This document shows, in pieces, positions 56,533 through 64,000 of a DNA stretch of 64,000 nt. This stretch comes from Pseudomonas sp. DTU12.3 (lineage in GTDB: Bacteria; Pseudomonadota; Gammaproteobacteria; Pseudomonadales; Pseudomonadaceae), in contig NZ_CP027218.1 of assembly GCF_004124275.1 (NCBI RefSeq), positions 3,165,501 through 3,229,500 of the forward strand. The letters run 5' to 3'. Each line of letters begins with the position of its first letter. Within the stretch, counting starts at the first letter, position 1. The position numbers were made by a program, and so were the translations under genes. The notes beneath the pieces are model-generated. The model made no database searches and was not told where the DNA came from. It saw only the letters and a list, made by a program, of their open reading frames with translations.

Positions 56533-57347
56533 GTGAGCTGACGAAACAACCCATCCGTTTTCTGCTCAGCGACATGGACGGCACGCTGTTGCTGCCCGAT
56601 CACTCGCTGAGCCAGCGCACCATTGATGCGGTTCGCGCCTTGCGTGAGGCGGGCGTGCTGTTCAGTCTCGCCACCGGGCGACCGCCTAAAGCCATGCTGC
56701 AGCAGATCGAAGCCTTGGGCGTCGACTTGCCGACTGCGGCGTTCAACGGCGGCACGATCGTCAATCCGGACGGCAGTCTGCTGGTGGCGCATTACCTGCC
56801 GGCCACCACCGCGCTGATTACGCTGGCCACCTTTGCCGATCAGCCGGATGTCGAAATCTGGGTGTTCAGCGGCGGCGACTGGCTGCTCAAGGATCCGCAC
56901 GGGCCGATGGTGTCGCGCGAGCAGCATGGCCTCGGCTATCCGCCAGTGGTGGTCGAGAGTTTCGAGCCGTATCTGGAGCGCATCGACAAGATTGTCGCGA
57001 CCAGCAACAACACTGAGCTGCTGATCGAACTGGAGGCGCGCCTGTTGCCGAAGGTCAACGGCATGGCGCAGGTTTCACGTTCACAACCGGTGTTTCTCGA
57101 CGTGACGGCGCTGGAGGCCAACAAGGGCACTGCGCTGGCAACGCTGGCCGAACACTTGGGCATTGCGCTGGAACAGACTGCCGCGATCGGCGATGGCGGC
57201 AATGACCCGGCGATGTTTCATTGCGCGGGATTGTCGATCGCCATGGGCCAGGCTGAGGATGCGGTAAAGCGCCAGGCCGACGTAGTCACCGCCTCCAACA
57301 CCGAAGACGGCGTCGCCGAGGCTATCGAAAAATACATCCTCCCGTAA
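56529..57347 (+). CDS. Cof-type HAD phosphatase
   Basis: A 272-residue HAD superfamily subclass IIB phosphatase. Motif I LLSDMDGTLLLPDHSLS, motif II LATGRPP, motif IV region IGDGGNDPAMF and the Lys in LEANKGTALATLAEHLG. ATG overlaps the zwf stop as ATGA, so all three genes form one translationally coupled operon. Cof-type enzymes dephosphorylate sugar phosphates. A role in removing or controlling a pentose-phosphate intermediate is suggested only by context. A REPIN follows. Confidence 0.88.
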   Translation: MSELTKQPIRFLLSDMDGTLLLPDHSLSQRTIDAVRALREAGVLFSLATGRPPKAMLQQIEALGVDLPTAAFNGGTIVNPDGSLLVAHYLPATTALITLATFADQPDVEIWVFSGGDWLLKDPHGPMVSREQHGLGYPPVVVESFEPYLERIDKIVATSNNTELLIELEARLLPKVNGMAQVSRSQPVFLDVTALEANKGTALATLAEHLGIALEQTAAIGDGGNDPAMFHCAGLSIAMGQAEDAVKRQADVVTASNTEDGVAEAIEKYILP

Positions 57348-57351
57348 CACC

Positions 57352-57444
57352 TGTAGGAGCTGCCGCAGGCTGCGATCTTTTGATCTCGTTTTTATAAAGC
57401 AAGATCAAAAGATCGCAGCCTCGTTTCACTCGACAGCTCCTACA
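57352..57444. repeat. REPIN copy 9, with altered right arm
   Basis: The left arm is intact, but in the right arm CTGCGG is replaced by CTCGTTTCACTCGA, so the outer stem is interrupted. It lies between the convergent HAD and nhaB genes. Confidence 0.85.
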
Positions 57445-57456
57445 AAGTTTTGTGGG

Positions 57457-58959
57457 TTAGAGCCAGTAGCTCACGGCGTACCAGCCGAGCAGGCCCATCA
57501 CCACGGTGTACGGCAATGCCATCCAGACCATCCGCCCGTACGACAATCGCACCAGCGGTGCAATCGCCGAGGTCAGCAGGAACAGAAACGCCGCCTGACC
57601 ATTCGGTGTCGCCACGCTCGGCAGGTTGGTGCCGGTGTTGATCGCAATCGCCAGCGTCTCGAAATGCTCGCGGCTCATGTGCCCGGAGAGGAATGCCTGT
57701 TTCACTTCGGTGATGTAGATCGTCGCGACGAACACGTTGTCACTGATCGCCGAGAGCAAACCGTTGGCAATGAACAACATGCCCGGTTGCTGATCCGTCG
57801 GCAGTGTCAGCACCCACTGGATCAGCGGGGCGAACAGTTGCTGATCGTGAATCACCGCGACCACCGCAAAAAACACCACCAACAGCGCAGTGAACGGCAT
57901 GGCGTCCTTGAATGCGCTGCCCAGACGATGCTCATCGGTGATGCCGGTAAACGCGGTGATCAACACAATCACCATCAGACCGATCAGGCCGACTTCCGCC
58001 ACATGGAAGGCCAGGCAGCCAATCAGGATCAATGCGGCAGCGCCCTGCACCAGCAGCGCAGCGCGTTGGCGCGGCGTGCGTTCGGCGTCGTCTTCAGCGG
58101 CATAGTTGGCCAGCACGGCGCGCACGTTGTCCGGTAACAGCGTGCCATAACCGAACCAGCGCAGTTTCTCCAGCAGTACGCAGGTCACCAGACCCGCTGC
58201 CAGCACCGGCATCGACACCGGTGCGACTTTCTGGAAGAACTCGCCGAAGTGCCAGCCCATTTCATGGCCGATCAGCAGGTTCTGCGGCTCGCCGACCAGC
58301 GTGCAGACACCGCCCAGCGCCGTGCCGACCGCACCGTGCATCAGCAGGCTGCGCAGGAACGCGCGGAATTGTTCGAGATCGTCGTGATGCAGTCTGGGCA
58401 GGTTCTGATCGTCGCCAAACTCACTGTCCTGGCGCGGATCATTGCCCGAGGCCACCCGGTGGTACACCGAGTAGAAGCCGACAGCGGCGCTGATAATCAC
58501 CGCCGTCACCGTCAGTGCATCGAGAAACGCCGAGAGGAATGCCGAGAGAAAACAGAACAGCAGCGCCAGGATCGCTTTCGAGCGCACGCCCAACAACAGG
58601 CGCGAGAACAGGTACAGCAGCAGATCCTTCATGAAGTAGATGCCGGCCACCATGAACATCAGCAGCAGGATCACCGGAAAGTTGTGCACCAGCTCGTCAT
58701 AAAGCGCCTGCGGCGTGGTCATCTTCAGCAGCAGCGCTTCGATCAGCAACAGACCGCCGGGCATCAGCGGATAGCATTTGAGCGCCATGGCCAGGGTGAA
58801 GATGAATTCGATGACCAGCAGCCAGCCTGCGGCTACTGGGCCGACAGTCCATAACACCAATGCATTGAGGATCAGGAAGCCGACGATGGTCGCCTTGTAC
58901 CAGCGTGGCGAGTGCCCGAGAAAATTTTGCGCGAACGCCTGAGCCATTGAACCGGACAT
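57457..58959 (-). CDS. nhaB: Na+/H+ antiporter NhaB
   Basis: A 500-residue inner-membrane sodium/proton antiporter, the usual NhaB length. Seen: [38 protein letters not shown] (about 118-155) and [20 protein letters not shown], the ion-transporter family signature, plus [20 protein letters not shown] and [21 protein letters not shown] near the end. AAGGAG 6 bases before ATG. It is a single gene converging on the gnd-zwf-HAD operon across a REPIN. Confidence 0.95.
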   Translation of the reverse strand: MSGSMAQAFAQNFLGHSPRWYKATIVGFLILNALVLWTVGPVAAGWLLVIEFIFTLAMALKCYPLMPGGLLLIEALLLKMTTPQALYDELVHNFPVILLLMFMVAGIYFMKDLLLYLFSRLLLGVRSKAILALLFCFLSAFLSAFLDALTVTAVIISAAVGFYSVYHRVASGNDPRQDSEFGDDQNLPRLHHDDLEQFRAFLRSLLMHGAVGTALGGVCTLVGEPQNLLIGHEMGWHFGEFFQKVAPVSMPVLAAGLVTCVLLEKLRWFGYGTLLPDNVRAVLANYAAEDDAERTPRQRAALLVQGAAALILIGCLAFHVAEVGLIGLMVIVLITAFTGITDEHRLGSAFKDAMPFTALLVVFFAVVAVIHDQQLFAPLIQWVLTLPTDQQPGMLFIANGLLSAISDNVFVATIYITEVKQAFLSGHMSREHFETLAIAINTGTNLPSVATPNGQAAFLFLLTSAIAPLVRLSYGRMVWMALPYTVVMGLLGWYAVSYWL

Positions 58960-59034
58960 CGGTTGCTCCTTGTCTTAAGAAGCGCGCAAGTTGCCGGATG
59001 TGTCGCGCAAGTTCAAGTTGTTAGTGGGTATTTG

Positions 59035-60324
59035 TCAGTCATTGAGATACCGCGCGACCATCGCCCGATAATTGCCATCCAGCGAAAACCCGCCAACCAG
59101 AATTCCACCGTCCGTTTGCAGGGCCAGTGAATTGGCCGTGTCCAGGCTTCGGCCCAAACGCGTGCGCAGCCAGCCGTGGCCATCACCGAACGTGTGATCG
59201 AGGTAGCCGTCAGGCAAATAGCGTGCGACGACGAAGTCCGCCTCGCAGCCGCCAATCGTCGCGCCGACAGCGATAATCCGCCCGTCTTGCAGGCGCTGGG
59301 CGGCGTTCCACTGGCAACCACTGGGGCCGATGTCCAGCAGTTGCGGCAAACCAGAGTTACAACGCAGTTCTGCACGGCCATTGTGATGCAGGTTGAGGGT
59401 CATGCAGCGCAGCGGATCACGGCTGCTGCCGAAGCAGTGCAAATGCTCCGCCGACTCGATCACCTGATTGACCAGCGCGCCGTGCCCGAGGGCGGTGAAG
59501 GCCATGAAGCCATCGATGGCGAAGGTTTCGTCGAGCCGGCCATCCGCCAGGTAGCGCGCCAGCAGACCTTCCTGAGGGAAGCTCATTGAGCCGCCGACCA
59601 CAATCCGCCCGTCCTCTTGCAACGACAGACTGCTCAGCCATGTGTTGAGCAATAGATGGCGAACCATGACAAAACCACGGCCATTGAAGGTCTTGTCGAG
59701 CTGGCCATTGGCGGTAAGGCGAATCAGCATGCCCGCGTGGTCGGCGCATTCGAAGTGGTGATTGGCAATCAACAGGATATGGCCGTCGTCCTGCACCGCG
59801 ATGTCGCAGGCTTCGGCGCCCGGAATGCCCGGTGGCAGCCAATCGTCGAGCGTGCCCATCGACAGGTCGCCGGGCAGGCGCACCACGAGGTGACCGTTGT
59901 CGCCGAACTCCGGGTCCGGGCGACCCTGCTCATCGAAGAGGGCGAGGCCGGGCAGGGTGCAGTGATCGGTTTCGTAGTGCAGGCCGGCGAGCAGGATTCT
60001 TCCGTCGGGCAGCACGCGAACGTTGCCGGCCATGCTGCCGAACCCGGACGAGAACTTGCCGATGACGCTACCCATATGACCGAAACTCAGATCGGCCGAA
60101 CCGTCCGCCAGCAAACGCGCCAGGCCAAAACAACTGCCGTTGGGCATTTTGACTTTCGCTGCGACCAGCACGCGACCCTGTCGGTCAACCGCGACACCCT
60201 GGGTCATGCTGGAAAGACTGTCGGCAAAATACACTTGGGCGATGCCGTTACCGGCAAAAGCAGGGTCCAGTTGGCCGGTCTGGTTTATTCGCTCCAATCG
60301 GGCGCAAGAGCTCTGGGTAGACAT
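59035..60324 (-). CDS. delta-60 repeat protein
   Basis: A 429-residue protein of about seven delta-60 repeats (signature LARYLADGRLDETFAIDG, with the consensus x-L-x-x-D/N-G-x-L-D-x-x-F-G followed by DGRIL-V-GG). This unit of about 55 residues builds a beta-propeller. No signal peptide is seen, so the location is unclear; related Pseudomonas proteins occur beside secretion or toxin genes. ATG at 60324 has AAGGAG 9 bases upstream. The function is unknown. It has no gene partner here. Confidence 0.85.
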   Translation of the reverse strand: MSTQSSCARLERINQTGQLDPAFAGNGIAQVYFADSLSSMTQGVAVDRQGRVLVAAKVKMPNGSCFGLARLLADGSADLSFGHMGSVIGKFSSGFGSMAGNVRVLPDGRILLAGLHYETDHCTLPGLALFDEQGRPDPEFGDNGHLVVRLPGDLSMGTLDDWLPPGIPGAEACDIAVQDDGHILLIANHHFECADHAGMLIRLTANGQLDKTFNGRGFVMVRHLLLNTWLSSLSLQEDGRIVVGGSMSFPQEGLLARYLADGRLDETFAIDGFMAFTALGHGALVNQVIESAEHLHCFGSSRDPLRCMTLNLHHNGRAELRCNSGLPQLLDIGPSGCQWNAAQRLQDGRIIAVGATIGGCEADFVVARYLPDGYLDHTFGDGHGWLRTRLGRSLDTANSLALQTDGGILVGGFSLDGNYRAMVARYLND

Positions 60325-60571
60325 GCACGCGTCTCCTTGCGAGTAGACCAATACCCTAAATTGGGCGGTTTACTGCATGAGCCGAACATTCAATCCCTGA
60401 ACCGGGAGAAGTACAACTGTTAGAACTAACAGGCGGAGGGTCAGACTGTGCCAGAACAGTGTCTTTTTGAACCAATAGCAAGTGAGCCAAGCAGTTACGC
60501 CAAAAAGCGCACGCTGAAAGTTGTACAAAAGTACTGAAGGGTAAATAGATATGGCAACTAACAAGAAGCGG

Positions 60572-60594
60572 GCGGATGACATGAAGTCATCCGC
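60572..60594 (-). terminator. hairpin downstream of small unknown gene
   Basis: A perfect 9-base stem, GCGGATGAC / GTCATCCGC, with loop ATGAA, 13 bases after the stop of the 88-residue gene. The following T-run on the minus strand is poor, so termination is only likely. Confidence 0.5.
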
Positions 60595-60606
60595 ATTGTC
60601 CCGCTA

Positions 60607-60873
60607 TTAGTGCGGCATCGACCAGGATTGCAACCGGTGGCCTTCGTTGCTCAGCTCGGCGCGAGCCTGTTGCAGCAGTTGTTCCAGCTGTGCCGGATCG
60701 GAATAGGTACTGCTTGGAATCTGTTTGCGACCAATGTGCGAGTTTGTGCGGTCGACGACGGTCAGGCTCAGTTCGCCATTGCCGTCTTGTGGCGCCCAAG
60801 CCACGCATTGAAAAGGTTTGAAGGCGTGCTTGGCAATCAAAAGAGCTTCGTTGATACGGAGCGGGGCGGTCAT
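60607..60873 (-). CDS. small protein of unknown function, 88 residues
   Basis: A soluble protein without signal peptide or membrane segment (LRINEALLIAKHAFKPFQCVAW, then LSLTVVDRTNSHIGRKQIPS). AGAGAAG lies 6 bases before the ATG. It is a type of small conserved Pseudomonas protein; I cannot name a family. A hairpin follows its stop codon. Confidence 0.7.
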   Translation of the reverse strand: MTAPLRINEALLIAKHAFKPFQCVAWAPQDGNGELSLTVVDRTNSHIGRKQIPSSTYSDPAQLEQLLQQARAELSNEGHRLQSWSMPH

Positions 60874-61218
60874 GGGGTCTTCTCTCTATAGTGCCCAATC
60901 AAGTGATCTGCCGTCGGTTGGGCTTACCGTTCGGCTGGTTACTTGTACTGATGCACGCAACCCCGGGGCGGGTCACACTCGCAACAAAGAAATTTCAACT
61001 TTCTTTCATTGGCTCAGTGTTTCGACAGTTTCTGAAAGGTTATTGAAAGAAAGCCAGTCGATAGCTAACTAACAAAGAGCGCTCTTATAACTACTTAGCT
61101 TGTACACCTATAAGCAATCGATACAAGCTGCCGTCAAATTCTTGCTAATGTTACAGCCAGGTCTGCCAAATGACTGTTTTTACAACCTTTTCCTAAAATT
61201 TGGCGCCAAGGAACAGTC
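60874..61218. other. 345-base gene-free gap upstream of sigma-54 regulator
   Basis: An AT-rich gap between divergent genes. It holds the promoter of the sigma-54 regulator and, just before its ribosome-binding site, the perfect 10-base palindrome TTGGCGCCAA (61199-61208). No convincing sigma-54 or other promoter was identified, and no open frame looks coding. Confidence 0.5.
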
Positions 61219-62544
61219 ATGAGCGAAGCGCCTGCGTTGAGACGTTTATTGGTGGTCGATCCGTGTGACGACTGCCATCGCCTATTACCCGGATTACGCG
61301 CGGTAGGTTGGGATGTCGACAGTTGCACCCTGGAAAATGCCGCCGACCGCAGTTGTGATGTCGGCCTGCTGCGCCTGCAACCTTTTCACCTGGAACGACC
61401 CGAGGCCGTCAAGGAACTGATCAGCCGCAGCGGCACCGAATGGATTGCGGTACTCAATCAGGAAGTCCTGCGCTTGCAGAACGTCGGTGACTTTGTCTGC
61501 GAATGGTTTTTCGATTTCCATACCTTGCCGTTCGATGTGTCGCGCGTGCAGGTCACCCTCGGTCGCGCGTTCGGTATGGCGCGTCTGCGCGGGCAGGGCA
61601 CGATCCATGTGGATCAGCCTGAACACGAATTGCTCGGTGACAGCAAACCGATCCGCGAGCTGCGCAAATTGCTCAGCAAACTGGCGCCTACCGAGTCGCC
61701 GGTACTGATTCGTGGTGAAAGCGGCACCGGTAAAGAGCTGGTCGCGCGCACGCTGCATCGGCAGTCGCAGCGTCACAGCAAGCCTTTCGTGGCGATCAAC
61801 TGCGGGGCGATCCCCGAACACCTTATCCAGTCCGAGTTATTCGGTCACGAGAAAGGCGCCTTCACCGGCGCTCATCAACGCAAGGTCGGGCGCATTGAAG
61901 CGGCCAACGGTGGCACGTTGTTTCTCGATGAAATCGGCGATCTGCCGCTGGAGCTGCAAGCCAATCTGCTGCGCTTTCTCCAGGAAAAACACATTGAGCG
62001 GGTCGGCGGCAGTCAGCCGATTCCCGTCGATGTGCGGGTATTGGCGGCGACTCACGTTGATCTTGAAGCCGCCATCGAGAAAAAGCGTTTTCGCGAAGAC
62101 TTGTACTACCGGCTCAACGTTTTGCAGGTGGTGACGGCACCGTTGCGTGAACGCCATGGCGATCTGTCGATGCTCGCCAACCATTTTTCGCACTTTTACA
62201 GCCATGAAACCGGCCGCCGCCCGCGCAGCTTCAGTGAAGATGCGCTGATAGCCATGGGCAAGCATGACTGGCCGGGCAATGTGCGCGAACTCGCCAACCG
62301 CGTGCGTCGCGGCCTGGTTCTGGCGGAAGGCCGGCAGATCGAGGCGCGTGATCTCGGGCTGATCAGCCAACACTCGATCGCCACGCCGATGGGCACGCTG
62401 GAAGATTACAAAACCCGCGCCGAGCGTCAGGCGTTGTGTGATGTGCTGAATCGGCACAGTGACAATCTGAGTGTTGCGGCCAAAGTCCTTGGGGTTTCAC
62501 GGCCGACGTTTTACCGTTTGCTGCACAAGCATCAGATTCGCTAG
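61219..62544 (+). CDS. sigma-54-dependent enhancer-binding regulator, VpsR-like
   Basis: A 441-residue bacterial enhancer-binding protein. The N-terminal 120 residues are a receiver-like domain of the VpsR type (VpsR binds c-di-GMP), without a clear phospho-Asp. Then a full AAA+ domain: Walker A GESGTGKE at 166-173, GAFTGA at 213-218 (the sigma-54 contact loop) and Walker B LFLDEIGDL. C-terminal Fis-type HTH (NLSVAAKVLGVSRPTFYRLL). AAGGAA upstream of ATG. It is next to a FapF-like outer-membrane barrel gene, a likely target. The signal is unknown. Confidence 0.9.
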   Translation: MSEAPALRRLLVVDPCDDCHRLLPGLRAVGWDVDSCTLENAADRSCDVGLLRLQPFHLERPEAVKELISRSGTEWIAVLNQEVLRLQNVGDFVCEWFFDFHTLPFDVSRVQVTLGRAFGMARLRGQGTIHVDQPEHELLGDSKPIRELRKLLSKLAPTESPVLIRGESGTGKELVARTLHRQSQRHSKPFVAINCGAIPEHLIQSELFGHEKGAFTGAHQRKVGRIEAANGGTLFLDEIGDLPLELQANLLRFLQEKHIERVGGSQPIPVDVRVLAATHVDLEAAIEKKRFREDLYYRLNVLQVVTAPLRERHGDLSMLANHFSHFYSHETGRRPRSFSEDALIAMGKHDWPGNVRELANRVRRGLVLAEGRQIEARDLGLISQHSIATPMGTLEDYKTRAERQALCDVLNRHSDNLSVAAKVLGVSRPTFYRLLHKHQIR

Positions 62545-62546
62545 AA

Positions 62547-62634
62547 GGTCAAAAGATCGCAGCCTGCGGCAGTTCCTACAGGATTACCCATGTAGGAGCT
62601 GCCGCAGGCTGCGATCTTTTGCTTTGCTTAGAAG
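62547..62634. repeat. REPIN copy 10, arms in reversed order
   Basis: Two arms in the opposite order to the other copies: a right-type arm (GGTCAAAAGATCGCAGCCTG, ending TTCCTACA at 62580) followed by a left-type arm (TGTAGGAGCTGCCGCAGGCT, from 62591). The arms therefore point outward instead of inward. It lies between the convergent regulator and barrel genes. Confidence 0.82.
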
Positions 62635-63935
62635 TAGTACGGGAATTTCAGGCTGAAGGAAAAGTCCGGGGCATCGTCGGTCATGCCGATGGACAGGTTG
62701 GGCACGATGGTCAGGTTGTCGGTGGCCGCAATGGTCATGCCGACGTTGAAGTAACCGGCGTTGGCGTCACTGGACACCACCGATTCCCAATCACCGCCAT
62801 CCTGTTTCAGCTTGCTCTTGCGTTGCACCAGGTCCGAGACGGAGAACGACATACTCATCTTCTCGTTCAGCGCAAAGGCGATACCGGCGCCGATCTGGAA
62901 GCTGTCGCCGATGCGTACCTTGCCCGGGGTTTTCTGGTTGACGGTCGAGCTGATGTCGTCGAACGACTCCTCGAGGTTGTGGGTGTAGGACAGGCTGCCG
63001 AACAGCACGGCCGGGTCAAACGTCTTGACCAGCGAGATACCTGGAGTGACCGACCAGACACCGTTGCCGGTTGGCAGCGTGTCAGGCACGAACAGGTTCG
63101 AGTTGGCATCGGTCTGACGCAACTTGATCCCGAACGGATCCTTGCCGGTAGGCGCCTTGACCCGCAAGGTGACCACGGCGTCCGGAGTGTTGACGGATTC
63201 GTCGAGGAATTTGTAGGCGATACCGAAGTTGACGTCGCCGATAGTTGGATCGCGCGAGACATCCTGTTCGGTAGTGACGTTGGAGGCGCCACCGTTGCCG
63301 CCGCCGGATTGATACGTCGAATCGCGGTACACCACGGGCACGTTCAGGTCGAACTGCCAACGGTTGTCGAAGTTGTAGCGGCCCGTCAGGTCGAGCGTCC
63401 AGGTGTCGGCCTTGATCCGGTCAAGGTTGATGTTGCCGAGGAAGATCGAGTCCAGCGCGAGAAAGCCGTTGAGGATCAACTGGCGCGTGTCATAACGCGA
63501 ATAGGTAATGCCGGTTTCCAGACTGAACTTGCCCCCGCCGAAGAAGCCGCTGGCCTCGTCGTACAGGTTGGACACACTCTGCGCCGGTTGCGAGTCGTCG
63601 GCCAGCGATTGCCCGTAGGAAGCGCCACTGCCCCCGGCCGCGCCCCCCGACGCCGCTGCAGCCCCGGTACCGGTGGCCACTTTTGGATTGCCTTTCATAT
63701 CGGCAGGCGACTTGGCCAGACGCTTGGGTTGCGGAGCCGCCGGTTGATCTTCGACCTGGCGGACCCGTTGCTCGAGTACCGCCAGCGCTTTTTGTTGTAC
63801 TTCGTATCGTTGCTTAAGGTCCAGAAGCTCCTGTTTCAAGGCTTCTACGTCGGCGTCCGGTGCCGCTTGCAGCATGGCTGCCGGTAGAAGGGTACTCAAA
63901 CAAATAGCCGCACGCAGTGATACTGATCGATACAT
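62628..63935 (-). CDS. FapF-like outer-membrane beta-barrel protein
   Basis: A 435-residue outer-membrane protein. Signal peptide 1-24 (AMLQA|APDA), N-terminal coiled coil about 26-63 ([34 protein letters not shown] would be the span), a Gly/Ala/Ser-rich linker about 64-125, then a beta-barrel to the terminal FPYYF. This coiled-coil/linker/barrel order is the one seen in FapF, the trimeric amyloid-export channel of Pseudomonas, and the barrel resembles the phenol-degradation MetA family. The other fap genes are not in view. It is next to a sigma-54 regulator. The amyloid role is inferred only from the architecture. Confidence 0.8.
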   Translation of the reverse strand: MYRSVSLRAAICLSTLLPAAMLQAAPDADVEALKQELLDLKQRYEVQQKALAVLEQRVRQVEDQPAAPQPKRLAKSPADMKGNPKVATGTGAAAASGGAAGGSGASYGQSLADDSQPAQSVSNLYDEASGFFGGGKFSLETGITYSRYDTRQLILNGFLALDSIFLGNINLDRIKADTWTLDLTGRYNFDNRWQFDLNVPVVYRDSTYQSGGGNGGASNVTTEQDVSRDPTIGDVNFGIAYKFLDESVNTPDAVVTLRVKAPTGKDPFGIKLRQTDANSNLFVPDTLPTGNGVWSVTPGISLVKTFDPAVLFGSLSYTHNLEESFDDISSTVNQKTPGKVRIGDSFQIGAGIAFALNEKMSMSFSVSDLVQRKSKLKQDGGDWESVVSSDANAGYFNVGMTIAATDNLTIVPNLSIGMTDDAPDFSFSLKFPYYF

Positions 63936-64000
63936 GAATAAGCCGTCCCTTTAAGCCCAATGATCGAGACTCAGCGTAGTTCAATATCCAATATTGCGTA

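Noticed and set aside
13112..62634. CRISPR array or tandem repeats
   Set aside because: The recurring 70-93-base palindromes are scattered singly between genes kilobases apart and have no regularly spaced unique spacers; they are REPIN elements.

Overview
The window is chromosomal DNA from a Pseudomonas, most likely of the P. fluorescens group. The evidence is gene content and order: a glgA-treZ-malQ-treY-DUF2934-glgX run in the order I recall for P. aeruginosa PA2165-PA2160, a pvdQ gene next to a PA2384-like Fur-fold regulator, a gnd-zwf pair, cptA and nhaB. Many intergenic gaps carry the GC-rich REP/REPIN hairpins typical of this group. I see no rRNA, tRNA, insertion sequence, prophage or CRISPR array.

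Layout. Positions 1-13,070 (all minus strand) hold a trehalose/alpha-glucan operon: glgA, treZ, malQ and treY, then a small DUF2934 gene and glgX. Directly downstream of glgX, with 1-4 base spacings, follow an acyl-CoA dehydrogenase-like gene, a PIG-L deacetylase and a NodS-like methyltransferase that runs off the window. Positions 13,708-18,921 (minus) hold a 2-hydroxyacid dehydrogenase, an exported alpha/beta hydrolase, a YqaA membrane protein, a DUF411 metal-binding protein and a chemoreceptor.

Positions 19,883-26,957 (minus) are the most unusual region. They form a compact five-gene operon: an MdfA-like exporter, a LuxE-like acyl-protein synthetase, a LuxC-type acyl reductase fused to a PaaK-like adenylating domain, a second stand-alone PaaK-like protein and a GNAT protein. 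There is no luciferase and no LuxD. It looks like an uncharacterised pathway that activates a carboxylic acid, reduces it to an aldehyde, and modifies and exports the product.

Positions 27,199-32,349 are linked to iron: a PA2384-like regulator, pvdQ with a candidate PvdS iron-starvation box, an orphan FecR anti-sigma factor and a PepSY protein. Positions 32,408-37,225 encode a 1,605-residue toxin-like protein with an HEFAH metalloprotease motif near its C-terminus. Positions 37,448-48,691 are ordinary accessory metabolism: an Ldh-family reductase, a nitrilase with a divergent LysR gene, a xanthine/uracil-type permease, a LysR gene divergent from a polyamine-binding protein and agmatinase pair, a ZapE paralogue and a GNAT protein. 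Positions 48,775-58,959 hold a small exported protein, a TonB-dependent siderophore receptor, cptA, the translationally coupled gnd-zwf-HAD operon and nhaB. The window ends with a delta-60-repeat protein, a sigma-54 enhancer-binding protein and a FapF-like outer-membrane barrel.

All calls come from reading the translated sequence and comparing it with families from memory. No database search was run. Start sites were moved inward where a Shine-Dalgarno sequence or a 4-base ATGA overlap favoured an internal codon.
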